DNA of 7,923 bases from SIG480 sp045614365 (GCA_045614365.1 JAZLCV010000078.1:1-7923), one strand, 5' to 3'. Numbered from the stretch's first letter, positions 1 to 7,396 are shown. The notes: a model not told the origin generated them from the sequence alone. Numbers and translations are program-made.

Positions 1-6
1 AAGGAG
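1..6 (+). promoter_or_regulatory. Ribosome binding site of the creatininase-family gene
   Basis: AAGGAG is an almost complete anti-16S match at the very edge of the window. It lies 9 bases before the ATG at 16 but directly touches the ATG at 7. The spacing therefore selects position 16 as the start and rules out the slightly longer frame from 7. The promoter and any upstream operon partner are outside the window. Confidence 0.8.
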
Positions 7-15
7 ATGTTCTTT

Positions 16-909
16 ATGGAAACAAGATGGTTGTATACAAACAGTATGGATTTTCCGAAACTGCGCGAGGCATCAAACCGCACCTGCATAATCCCGATGG
101 GCTGCGTTGAAAAGCACGGTCTGCACTGCCCGCTTGGTACGGATATTATAAAAGGAAGCTATGTTGCACACCTTGCATCACAGCTTGAGACGGTTTGCGT
201 TTTTCCGGACTTCGTATTCGGAGATGTTCCCTGCGGAGCTCATGCAAAACGTCCGGAAGGAACAATTTGTCTTGATGTCCGCACGCAGATGCTTTTGCTT
301 GAGCAGCTTTGTGATGAAATAGAAGCAAACGGGTTTAATAAAATTCTCGTTGTAAACAGCCATGGCGGAAATCTTCCATGGCTTCAGACTTTTGCGAGAA
401 ACTGGGGAGTAAAGCCTCATAAAGCTGTTTTTGCATATGTGCCTACCCGCGGAGTAGTTCCGCATGCAATGGCAGAGATTCTCCTTGAAAAGGGAAGCGG
501 TTCCATTCCCGAGCTTACGCCTGAGGATGAAGCACTTATTCTGAAGTACCATGAGGAAGGAATGATAACCGGGCATGCCTGCATGAATGAGGCGGCGATT
601 ACGATGGCAGCGGCACCTGAATCCATTCATCTTGACAGACTTGGAATTGAAAGCGGAGCAAAGCGCGATATACCGGAGCTTGAGAAGCTTATTGATTCAG
701 GTGTAATGCTTTCAATGGGAGGGTGGATTTATTTTCAGCCTGACTGGTTTGATGGCGACGATCCATACGGTCTTAACGAGCATATTGCCAAAGCGGGTGC
801 ACGAATAATGAGCGAAAAACTCGCAAAGACGTACAAGGCATTTAAAGAGGATACATATCTTCTGAACAAAGCAAAAGAAGACTATTTTGATAAAACTTAT
901 TTCGATTAA
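16..909 (+). CDS. Creatininase-family amidohydrolase
   Basis: The predicted protein has 297 residues, slightly above the usual 230-270 of this metal-dependent amidohydrolase family. Seen in the sequence: the N-terminal metal-site motif E32-K-H34-G-x-H-x-P-x-G-T-D43, the second metal motif NSHGGN (114-119, with H116), and a GHA segment at 186-188 followed by E192, where the family usually has GHAxxxETS. No signal peptide or membrane segment is visible, so it should be cytoplasmic. Family knowledge: members hydrolyse cyclic or linear amides (creatinine, formamidopyrimidine intermediates, mycofactocin precursor peptide), usually with two zinc or manganese ions. The substrate here cannot be told from sequence, because the only neighbour in view, topB, is convergent and unrelated. 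The extra C-terminal region after about 240 is rich in charged and aromatic residues. Family assignment is firm; a true creatininase role is unlikely to be safe to assume. Confidence 0.85.
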   Translation: METRWLYTNSMDFPKLREASNRTCIIPMGCVEKHGLHCPLGTDIIKGSYVAHLASQLETVCVFPDFVFGDVPCGAHAKRPEGTICLDVRTQMLLLEQLCDEIEANGFNKILVVNSHGGNLPWLQTFARNWGVKPHKAVFAYVPTRGVVPHAMAEILLEKGSGSIPELTPEDEALILKYHEEGMITGHACMNEAAITMAAAPESIHLDRLGIESGAKRDIPELEKLIDSGVMLSMGGWIYFQPDWFDGDDPYGLNEHIAKAGARIMSEKLAKTYKAFKEDTYLLNKAKEDYFDKTYFD

Positions 910-917
910 GTAACAAC

Positions 918-966
918 ATAAGCATCTGCGAGGTCGGGAAATCCGTCTTGCAGATGCTTATTTTTA
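918..966 (+). terminator. Rho-independent terminator after the creatininase-family gene
   Basis: A perfect 12-bp stem, ATAAGCATCTGC (918-929) with GCAGATGCTTAT (950-961), is extended inward by weaker G-U pairs and followed by TTTTT on the plus strand. It sits between two convergent genes. On the minus strand the stem is followed only by GTTGTTACTT, so it may end topB transcription less efficiently. No other terminator for topB is visible. Confidence 0.85.
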
Positions 967-973
967 CAGTATT

Positions 974-3091
974 TCAATCCTCAAAGTCAAATACCGCGCG
1001 ACCGGAATCGAGTTTTAAGTATGCCGAAAAGCTCTTTCCCGTGCGAGGGGAGATGAAGCCTTCTATTTTGTGGCTTTTTCCGGTTTCGAGAAGTGTGCGG
1101 ACATTTGCGATTGATATAACGCGTGAGCAAATAACATTTTTTATTCCGAATTTGCATCCGTTTTCGCGATATCCACTGCATCCGTAGCCGAAGCTCGTGC
1201 GCGTGACATCGCATCCGCAGAGAGGGCATTTGCCTGCGATATCCCCGAAAAATCCGTCATCGGTATCAAGCGTGGGCGGCTGAGCCTTTTGCTCGAATAC
1301 CTCACGGATTTCACTCTTTGCAAGCTCAATGCTGTTATTTATGCTGAATTCGCCGCGGAACACTTTTTTCAGTGCCTTGCCGACCTCGGCGGTTTTGTAT
1401 TTATCCATATTTATATTCATCCGGGCAAGGGATTCTATAAGATTTTCACCATCGGGCAGAATTTTATAAACATCTTTCTTCAGCTCGATATAGCCGCTCT
1501 TTTTGGCGTTGTCGATTATCCCCGTGCGCGTTGCTTCCGTGCCAAGCTCAAGACCTTCAAAAATCGCCTTATATTCGTCCTCGTCGCTCTCTTCCTCGGT
1601 TGCTTTCTTTTTATCCTCGCGGAAGGGGTTTTTGAGATAGTTGTTAAGCGTTTCTATGGTATAGTGCTTTGGCGGCTGCGTTTCCTTTTCGGTCGGTTTA
1701 AAGTCAATATTCACCGTATCGCCTTTTTCAAGCGGGGGGAGAATTTTGTCTTTTTTCGAATAATCGTCATACTTTGTCCAGCCCGGTTCCGTAATAACCA
1801 TGCCTTTCAGGTTGAATTCTTCAAGACCGCCGACATCTATTGTTATTTCCGTCTTTTCCACAACGCACTCTTCCGCGCAGAAAACCGCAACAAAGCGGCG
1901 CATAATGGTTGAGTATACGGTAAATTCATCAGGAGATAAATCTGCCTTTTTCGGAATCTTATGCGTGGGGGTAAGGGCAGAGTGTGATTCGATTTTTGAG
2001 TCGTCGAATATCGTTTTTCCGTCCTTGAACTTTACGGGATAGCCGATTTTTGCGACGGCATCGAGTATGTTTTTAACTTTGCCCTTTTCGGCGGTTGCAA
2101 GATATTCCGAGTTTGTTCGCGGGTAGGTTACATAGCCGCGCTCATACAGCTCCTGAACTATTTTCAGGCTTTGCTCCATCGGCATTTTATATTTTTTACC
2201 CAGAACATTCTGCAGCTTGGTAAGAGAATAGAGCTTTCCGGGGCGCATTGTGTCCTTCTTTTTCTTTTTTGAAGTGACAACAGCGGCTGATGCGTTGTAT
2301 TTATCGCATAACTCCTGAGCGCGGCGAAGTTCGTTCTTTGCAAACTGCTGTTTTGATTGAAGCTCAATTTCCTCTCCGCCGGTTTCTGCCTTGCTCACGA
2401 GAGCGTAGTAGATATCAGGCTTGAAATTTCTTATTGCCAAATCGCGTTCATATATCGCTTTTACGATAGGAACAATAACCCGCCCGACGCGCAGAAGTCT
2501 GCCGTTTTTGAGCGTTGCATACCGCGTTAGATTCACGCCGTAGAGCCAGTCGATATACGTTCTCGCATAACCCTCGTTTGCAAGATTTTCATATTCCGTT
2601 TCAGCCTTCATCTCGGAAAGAGCTGTGCGGATTGTTTCCGGAGTCTGGTCGGGAAGCCAAAGCCGCATAAAAGGCTTTTCTGCTGAAAGCGCCATATTTA
2701 CGCAGGTGCGAACAATTATTTCGCCTTCGCGGTCGGCGTCCCCTGCGTTTATTATCATATCAACGTCTTCGCGGTTTGCAAGCGCTTTTATGGTTTCAAA
2801 CTGTTTTACAACGCCGCTGTCAACCTGCTTTGTATGAGCATCGCGTTTAAGTTCGAAAACAAACTTTTCCGGAAAGCAGGGGATGTTTGCGCGTGACCAG
2901 CGCAGGCTTCCGTCGGGATTGGGGCTGTAGTACTCAATATCCGCGAGGGAGAACAGATGACCGAAAACCCACGTTACTACATATTCATCATTATAGAGAA
3001 AACCATCGCCGCGGTTTTTTGCTCCGATGCTTGCGGCAATATTGCGGCCGAGACTCGGCTTTTCTGCAATTATGAGTTTTATGGTATCCAC
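974..3091 (-). CDS. topB: DNA topoisomerase III (type IA topoisomerase)
   Basis: The 705-residue protein is a full-length type IA topoisomerase. It cuts one DNA strand through a 5'-phosphotyrosine bond and passes another strand, unlinking replication and recombination intermediates. Seen: the N-terminal TOPRIM domain begins KLIIAEKPS with catalytic E10 and has the acidic motif GDADREGE (117-124). The active-site tyrosine is Y323 in VTYPRTNSEY. SHSALTPT (369-376) and LGTEATR (516-522) are further family motifs. A C-terminal zinc ribbon uses C622, C625, C638 and C646, followed by the KFGI...SPRTGKSFSAYLKL tail typical of TopB. A short acidic/lysine stretch (494-507) looks like a loop insertion. 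The first codon is GTG, and its only Shine-Dalgarno-like bases (GAGG) touch it directly, so the exact start is uncertain. TopB also occurs on integrative elements, but nothing mobile is adjacent here. Confidence 0.93.
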   Translation of the reverse strand: MDTIKLIIAEKPSLGRNIAASIGAKNRGDGFLYNDEYVVTWVFGHLFSLADIEYYSPNPDGSLRWSRANIPCFPEKFVFELKRDAHTKQVDSGVVKQFETIKALANREDVDMIINAGDADREGEIIVRTCVNMALSAEKPFMRLWLPDQTPETIRTALSEMKAETEYENLANEGYARTYIDWLYGVNLTRYATLKNGRLLRVGRVIVPIVKAIYERDLAIRNFKPDIYYALVSKAETGGEEIELQSKQQFAKNELRRAQELCDKYNASAAVVTSKKKKKDTMRPGKLYSLTKLQNVLGKKYKMPMEQSLKIVQELYERGYVTYPRTNSEYLATAEKGKVKNILDAVAKIGYPVKFKDGKTIFDDSKIESHSALTPTHKIPKKADLSPDEFTVYSTIMRRFVAVFCAEECVVEKTEITIDVGGLEEFNLKGMVITEPGWTKYDDYSKKDKILPPLEKGDTVNIDFKPTEKETQPPKHYTIETLNNYLKNPFREDKKKATEEESDEDEYKAIFEGLELGTEATRTGIIDNAKKSGYIELKKDVYKILPDGENLIESLARMNINMDKYKTAEVGKALKKVFRGEFSINNSIELAKSEIREVFEQKAQPPTLDTDDGFFGDIAGKCPLCGCDVTRTSFGYGCSGYRENGCKFGIKNVICSRVISIANVRTLLETGKSHKIEGFISPRTGKSFSAYLKLDSGRAVFDFED

Positions 3092-3163
3092 CCTCTTTCT
3101 AATAAGTATTCCTCGGTTTGCAACGCAATTAAAGATTGCTGTTGGTAACCTTGTTGTGTTTAC

Positions 3164-3196
3164 AATAAAAACAGTGCAGACCGCAAAAGCGGTCTG
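3164..3196 (-). terminator. Rho-independent terminator after trxB
   Basis: Read on the minus strand, CAGACCGC (3196-3189), a TTTT loop and GCGGTCTG (3184-3177) form an 8-bp GC-rich stem, followed after CACTG by TTTTTATT. It lies 24 bases past the trxB stop and would end the nrdD-trxB transcript. topB would then need its own promoter in the remaining 70-80 bases, where I could not identify a convincing -35/-10 pair. Confidence 0.75.
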
Positions 3197-3220
3197 TGAT
3201 GTTGTAGAAAAGTTTTTGTT

Positions 3221-4126
3221 TTATCTTCCGTCGATATAGTCACATGCGGCAAGCGCGGCGATTGCGCCGTCTGCTGCAGCGGTTGCTACCTGACGTATCT
3301 TTTTAACACGGCAGTCGCCGGCTGCGAATATGCCGCGGGCTGAGGTGATGCAGTCCTCGCCCGCCTCGGCATAGCCGCGCCCATCTAACGACAAAATACC
3401 GGAAAAAATCTCATTCTGCGGGACAAGCCCGATTGCGACGAACATTCCGTCTACTGAAAGAAGTGTTTCTTCGCCGCTTTTTTCGCTTGCTATGGTAATT
3501 CCCGTAAGCTCGCCATCACCGTGGAGAGACTTTACAACAGTGCCAAGAATAACTTCCACGTTTTCGCGTTCATAGAGCTGCTCGGAAAGCTTTTCTTCAC
3601 CGGTGAGGAAATCAAGGTTCTGAACAACATAAACCTTTTTTGCAAGGTCAGAGAGAAGAAGCGCTTCCTGAAGCGCAGAATTACCACCGCCGATAACGGC
3701 TACGGTTTTATCTTCGTAAAATGCGCCGTCACAAACGGCACAGAAAGAAATACCCTCGCCGACATAGCTTTCCTCGTTTGGAAGGCCGAGAAGTCTGTGG
3801 CGTGCGCCCGTTGCGATAATGACGGTTTTACCTTCAAACTCACCGGAGTCGGTAACAACAGTCTTCACGTCTCCGTCACGGAGCGATAAAACTTCTGCTG
3901 CTTCGACATCTGCGCCCTGTTCAAGTACCTGCTCTACGAGCTTTTCTGCAAATTCATTTCCCGTTACGCTTAAAAAGCCGGGGATGTTTTCAACCTTCGG
4001 GGAATAAGTAATCTGTCCACCGAAGCTGCCCTTTTCGATAACAAGAACGCTCTTGTTTGCGCGCCTTGCGTAGAGGGCGGCGGTAAGCCCTGCCGGGCCA
4101 CCGCCGATTACTATAATATCATACAT
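3221..4126 (-). CDS. trxB: Thioredoxin reductase-like flavoprotein lacking the NADPH-phosphate arginines
   Basis: The 301-residue length and layout match the low-molecular-weight thioredoxin reductases, cytoplasmic FAD enzymes that reduce redoxins. Seen: FAD-binding GGGPAG (8-13), the dithiol CAVC (C129, C132) followed by DG in the inserted pyridine-nucleotide domain, the second dinucleotide motif GGGNSA (146-151), and the C-terminal FAD contact GIFAAGDC followed by RQVATAAADG (278-287). Odd: after the second dinucleotide fold, where NADPH-dependent enzymes have HRRxxFRA to hold the 2'-phosphate, this protein reads QNLDFLTGE (169-177). It may use NADH or another donor such as reduced ferredoxin, as described for some clostridial flavin thioredoxin reductases. 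The start is supported by AGGG at 4138-4135, 8 bases before the ATG. It lies 24 bases after nrdD, so the two are probably cotranscribed, and the redoxin domain fused to NrdD is its likely substrate. Confidence 0.9.
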   Translation of the reverse strand: MYDIIVIGGGPAGLTAALYARRANKSVLVIEKGSFGGQITYSPKVENIPGFLSVTGNEFAEKLVEQVLEQGADVEAAEVLSLRDGDVKTVVTDSGEFEGKTVIIATGARHRLLGLPNEESYVGEGISFCAVCDGAFYEDKTVAVIGGGNSALQEALLLSDLAKKVYVVQNLDFLTGEEKLSEQLYERENVEVILGTVVKSLHGDGELTGITIASEKSGEETLLSVDGMFVAIGLVPQNEIFSGILSLDGRGYAEAGEDCITSARGIFAAGDCRVKKIRQVATAAADGAIAALAACDYIDGR

Positions 4127-4150
4127 AATATAATCCCTACAATCTCTTCG

Positions 4151-6529
4151 TTATGCGTTAAGCATTTTCTTGATGTCGGAAACGCCGGTATATTTTTCAA
4201 CTTCGCCGTTTCTGACAACTGCAAGCGTCGGTGCCTGCTTGATGCCGAGGGCTTCTGCAAGCTCTTTGTTCTCGTTTGCAAGAAGCTTCTTGTATTCTAC
4301 ACCTGCTTTGTCAAGGGTTGCGCATGCAATCTTGCAGTTGGGGCAGGTTGCGGTTGTGAAGAGGTAATTACCATCGGGCGTTTTATTCTCTTCAGCAGAC
4401 GGAGATGTGAGGTTTTCGGTTACGACCTCTTCGCGCCCCGCTCTTGTGAGCTTCGAGTTTGCGATGTCATAGACCTTTCTGTCCTTGTATTCCTGGCTCT
4501 TTCCGTCGTTCCAGTTCTGAACCGGACGGTAGTAACCGGTGATACGGCTGTAAACCTCTGTTTTCTCGCCACATTCGGGGCACTCGAACTTCTCACCTGC
4601 GATGTATCCGTGTGTTTTACATACGGAGTAAGTCGGGGAGAGGGTGTAGTACGGAAGCTTGTAGTTTTCTGCAATCTTACGTACCAACGTTGCAGCAGCC
4701 TTCCAGTCCGGAAGCTTTTCGCCGAGGAATGCGTGGAATACTGTACCTGAAGTATAAAGTGTCTGAAGCTCGTCCTGAATGTCAAGAGCAGTGAAGATGT
4801 CCTCTGTATATCCAACAGGAAGGTGTGAGCTGTTTGTGTAGTACGGAGTATCATCGTCGCTCTTTGCAGCAGTGATGATGTTCGGATAACGCTTAAGGTC
4901 ATGCTTTGCAAGACGGAAAGCGGTGGACTCTGCAGGAGTTGCCTCAAGGTTGTAGAGGTCGCCATACTGCTCCTGATAGTCGGAAAGTCTCTCGCGCATA
5001 TGGTTGAGAACGTCCTTTGTGAATTCCTGTGTCTTTTCGTCTGTGAGGTCCTTACCGAGCCACTTTGCATTGGGGCCGACTTCGTTCATACCGACAAGAC
5101 CGATGGTTGAGAAGTGGTTGTTGAACGTGCCGAGGTAGCGCTTTGTATACGGATAGAGGCCTGCGTCAAGAAGCTTTGTGATAACCGTACGCTTTACTTT
5201 AAGTGAACGTGCCGCGATATCCATAAGTTTATCAAGGCGCTCGTAGAACTCTTTTTCGTCCTTTGCAAGGTATGCAATTCTCGGCATATTGATTGTTACA
5301 ACGCCGACAGAACCTGTGCTTTCACCGCTTCCAAAGAAACCGCCGGACTTTTTGCGGAGCTCACGAAGGTCAAGGCGAAGTCTGCAGCACATGCTTCGTA
5401 CATCGCTCGGCTCCATATCGGAGTTGATGTAGTTTGAGAAATACGGTGTGCCGTATTTTGATGTCATTTCAAAGAGAAGCTTGTTGTTCTCAGTCTCTGA
5501 CCAGTCAAAGTCTGATGTGATGGAGTAGGTCGGAATCGGATACTGGAAGCCACGGCCGTTTGCATCACCCTCAATCATAATCTCGATGAATGCGCGGTTG
5601 ACCATGTCCATTTCCTTCTGGCAGTCCTTGTACTTGAAGTCTGCCTCTTTTCCGCCGATGATGCAGTTGAGCTCTGCAAGGTCGTTCGGAACAGTCCAGT
5701 CAAGAGTGATGTTAGAGAAAGGAGCCTGAGTACCCCAACGTGAGGGAGTGTTTACGCCGTAGATAAAGGACTCGATGCACTTCTTTACCTGGTCGTAGGG
5801 GAGATTGTCCGCCTTTACGAACGGAGCAAGGTATGTGTCAAAGGATGAGAATGCCTGAGCACCTGCCCATTCATTCTGCATGATACCAAGGAAGTTTACC
5901 ATCTGGTTGCAGAGTGTTGCAAGATGCTTTGCAGGTGCAGAGGTGATCTTGCCCGTTACGCCGCCAAGACCTTCCTGGATAAGCTGCTTGAGCGACCATC
6001 CGGCACAATAGCCGGTAAGCATTGAAAGGTCGTGGATGTGAAGGTCGGCATTGCGGTGAGCATCGCCGATTTCATCATCATAAACCTCAGACAGCCAGTA
6101 ATTTGCGGTGATAGCACCGGAGTTACTAAGGATAAGGCCGCCGACGGAATATGTAACGGTGGAGTTCTCCTTAACACGCCAGTCGTTTATTTTGAGATAG
6201 TTATCAATAATCTCCTTGTAGTCAACAATTGTTGAACCAAGATTACGGATCTTCTCTCTCTGCTTACGGTAGAGGATGTATGCCTTTGCAACATCATCAT
6301 ATCCACCCTTGATAAGAACAGACTCCACGCTGTCCTGGATTGCTTCTACGGAGATAATTCCGTCTTCAATCTTCGGCTCAAACTCGCTCGTAACCTTAAG
6401 AGCAAGGAAGTCGATAATATCGGAATTATACTGTTTGTCGCAAGCATCAAACGCCTGCATAATAGCGTTGCTTATCTTTGATAAGTTGAAATTTACGGTT
6501 TTTCCGTCACGCTTTATTACCTGATACAT
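4151..6529 (-). CDS. nrdD: Anaerobic (class III) ribonucleoside-triphosphate reductase with fused C-terminal redoxin domain
   Basis: This 792-residue glycyl-radical enzyme converts ribonucleoside triphosphates to deoxy forms without oxygen. Domains: an N-terminal ATP-cone (about 1-95) for allosteric control, and the catalytic barrel (about 100-640) with the SMCCRLRLD segment holding C381/C382, one of which should be the thiyl-radical cysteine. A zinc site is suggested by C637, C650 and C653, with H640 as a possible fourth ligand. The glycyl-radical loop is SRITGYYRPV with G665. After a flexible linker (about 690-718) comes a glutaredoxin/NrdH-like domain (about 719-792) with C729-P-N-C732 and the cis-proline segment QAPTL (766-770). 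The ATG at 6529 is chosen because GGGAGGG (6544-6538) precedes it by 8 bases; an in-frame ATG at 6583 has no such site and falls inside a leader hairpin. The fused redoxin suggests reduction by protein thiols rather than formate. NrdG is upstream and TrxB downstream. Confidence 0.95.
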   Translation of the reverse strand: MYQVIKRDGKTVNFNLSKISNAIMQAFDACDKQYNSDIIDFLALKVTSEFEPKIEDGIISVEAIQDSVESVLIKGGYDDVAKAYILYRKQREKIRNLGSTIVDYKEIIDNYLKINDWRVKENSTVTYSVGGLILSNSGAITANYWLSEVYDDEIGDAHRNADLHIHDLSMLTGYCAGWSLKQLIQEGLGGVTGKITSAPAKHLATLCNQMVNFLGIMQNEWAGAQAFSSFDTYLAPFVKADNLPYDQVKKCIESFIYGVNTPSRWGTQAPFSNITLDWTVPNDLAELNCIIGGKEADFKYKDCQKEMDMVNRAFIEIMIEGDANGRGFQYPIPTYSITSDFDWSETENNKLLFEMTSKYGTPYFSNYINSDMEPSDVRSMCCRLRLDLRELRKKSGGFFGSGESTGSVGVVTINMPRIAYLAKDEKEFYERLDKLMDIAARSLKVKRTVITKLLDAGLYPYTKRYLGTFNNHFSTIGLVGMNEVGPNAKWLGKDLTDEKTQEFTKDVLNHMRERLSDYQEQYGDLYNLEATPAESTAFRLAKHDLKRYPNIITAAKSDDDTPYYTNSSHLPVGYTEDIFTALDIQDELQTLYTSGTVFHAFLGEKLPDWKAAATLVRKIAENYKLPYYTLSPTYSVCKTHGYIAGEKFECPECGEKTEVYSRITGYYRPVQNWNDGKSQEYKDRKVYDIANSKLTRAGREEVVTENLTSPSAEENKTPDGNYLFTTATCPNCKIACATLDKAGVEYKKLLANENKELAEALGIKQAPTLAVVRNGEVEKYTGVSDIKKMLNA

Positions 6530-6537
6530 AAAAAATG

Positions 6538-6544
6538 CCCTCCC
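6538..6544 (-). promoter_or_regulatory. Ribosome binding site of nrdD
   Basis: GGGAGGG on the minus strand, 8 bases before the ATG at 6529, decides the nrdD start against the in-frame ATG 18 codons upstream at 6583. It lies just outside the base of the leader hairpin, so the hairpin as drawn would not bury it. Confidence 0.8.
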
Positions 6545-6557
6545 ACTTTTATTGTTT

Positions 6558-6623
6558 AACCATAAGATACACAAACCCAACATATGCCGGTTTTGATATG
6601 CTTAACTTGTGTATCTTGTGGTT
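6558..6623 (-). promoter_or_regulatory. Long hairpin in the nrdD mRNA leader
   Basis: The arms AACCATAAGATACACAA (6558-6574) and TTGTGTATCTTGTGGTT (6607-6623) are complementary over 17 positions with one mismatch. Inside, CATAT (6596-6600, minus-strand reading) can pair with ATATG (6581-6585) around a loop of about 10 bases. The six-base stretches between the two stems are largely able to form G-U and A-U pairs. The hairpin is transcribed if the promoter at 6641-6670 is used. No run of U follows, so it is not an intrinsic terminator. I recognise no known riboswitch class in it. It could stabilise the mRNA, guide translation or bind a ligand or protein. Confidence 0.6.
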
Positions 6624-6640
6624 TTTGGTAGTGTAAGAGC

Positions 6641-6670
6641 ATTGTATCATATATATAGTGGTCTTGTCAA
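6641..6670 (-). promoter_or_regulatory. Sigma-70-type promoter of nrdD-trxB
   Basis: On the minus strand, a perfect -35 TTGACA (6670-6665) is followed by an 18-base spacer and the -10 TACAAT (6646-6641). Transcription would start near 6634, giving a leader of about 105 bases before nrdD. The degenerate NrdR box lies in the spacer and the perfect one lies upstream of the -35, the expected layout for repression by NrdR. Confidence 0.8.
6646..6661. promoter_or_regulatory. Second, degenerate NrdR box
   Basis: This stretch contains TATATATAGTG and matches 12 of 16 positions of the NrdR-box pattern ACACWATATATWGTGT. Its centre is 43 bp from that of the perfect box, about four helical turns. NrdR usually acts on paired boxes on the same face of the DNA. 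It overlaps the promoter spacer. Confidence 0.55.
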
Positions 6671-6688
6671 TAGTTTTTTTAGAAAAAT

Positions 6689-6704
6689 ACACAATATATT
6701 GTGT
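6689..6704. promoter_or_regulatory. NrdR box (perfect 16-bp palindrome)
   Basis: ACACAATATATTGTGT is a perfect palindrome and an exact fit to the known NrdR-box consensus. NrdR is an ATP/dATP-sensing repressor of ribonucleotide reductase genes. The box lies 19 bp upstream of the -35 of the nrdD promoter and shares one base with the nrdG stop codon. Confidence 0.9.
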
Positions 6705-7396
6705 TAAATTCCGCGGAGTGATACAAAATCTACGAATTTTTCGGCGCAAACCCGCATAGAATCAAGGGTTTTGGCATCGTGGGCGGAGAGGTTTTTCCCT
6801 ATAAGATTTCCTGAATCGACAAAGTTCTGCAAAAAGTATCTCGGAGCACCGGATATCCACTCTCCGATTTTGGTTATATCCTCGATGGTATGAAGCTCAC
6901 GCACAACGGTTGTGCGGAATTCATAATCTACATGACCTTCAAGAAGAAACGCAACGCTTTCTTCGATTGGAGAAATGTCAAAGTCTGCAATTCCGATGGC
7001 ATCGGCATATTTTTCGCGGCTGTTTTTTATATCCATTGCGACATAGTCAAGCAGTCGGTCTTTTACAAGAGTACAGAGAATGTCGGGGCGGGTGCCGTTT
7101 GTATCAAGCTTTACCGAAAGCCCGAGCTCTTTTATTTTCTTGATAAAATCAGGCAGATCTGCCTGCAGGCACGGCTCACCTCCGGTTATGCACACTCCGT
7201 CAAGTATTCCGGCGCGTTTTTTCAGATATAAAAGAACCTCATCTTCCGGAATGATATCGGTATCACGGATGTCGGTAACTAAAAGAGCATTGTGGCAAAA
7301 AGGACAGAGAAGATTACAACCGAGCGTGAAAACCGTTGCGGCGGTTTTGCCGGGGAAATCTAAAAGCGTAAGCTTTTGCATACCTGATATAAGCAT
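6704..7396 (-). CDS. nrdG: Anaerobic ribonucleotide reductase activating protein (radical SAM)
   Basis: The 230-residue radical-SAM enzyme uses a 4Fe-4S cluster and S-adenosylmethionine to create the glycyl radical on NrdD. Seen: the cluster motif C27-x3-C31-x2-C34 in GCNLLCPFCHN, the SAM-binding TGGEP (71-75), and KLDTNG (96-101), all as expected for this family. It is longer than the roughly 155-residue E. coli NrdG and resembles the longer form common in Clostridia and archaea. The start at 7396 is preceded by AGAGG with 7 bases of spacing; the next ATG, five codons in, lacks a usable site. It lies upstream of nrdD, the reverse of the more familiar nrdD-nrdG order, and the NrdR-controlled promoter is downstream of it. 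A weak candidate promoter for nrdG (TTGAAT, 17 bases, TTAAAT around 7470-7500, minus strand) is too poor to assign. Confidence 0.93.
   Translation of the reverse strand: MLISGMQKLTLLDFPGKTAATVFTLGCNLLCPFCHNALLVTDIRDTDIIPEDEVLLYLKKRAGILDGVCITGGEPCLQADLPDFIKKIKELGLSVKLDTNGTRPDILCTLVKDRLLDYVAMDIKNSREKYADAIGIADFDISPIEESVAFLLEGHVDYEFRTTVVRELHTIEDITKIGEWISGAPRYFLQNFVDSGNLIGKNLSAHDAKTLDSMRVCAEKFVDFVSLRGI

Noticed and set aside
178..630. 150-codon minus-strand frame inside the creatininase-family gene
   Set aside because: It overlaps the conserved metal-site motifs on the other strand and shows no family features.
1289..1912. 207-codon plus-strand frame inside topB
   Set aside because: It lies fully antisense to the conserved topoisomerase coding region, has no ribosome binding site and no recognisable motif.
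3521..3889. 122-codon plus-strand frame inside trxB
   Set aside because: It is antisense to conserved FAD and dithiol motifs of trxB and has no independent support.
6530..6583. nrdD starting 18 codons earlier at 6583
   Set aside because: No ribosome binding site precedes that ATG, the codons fall in the leader hairpin, and the family starts at MYQVIKRDGK, which has a strong site at 6538-6544.
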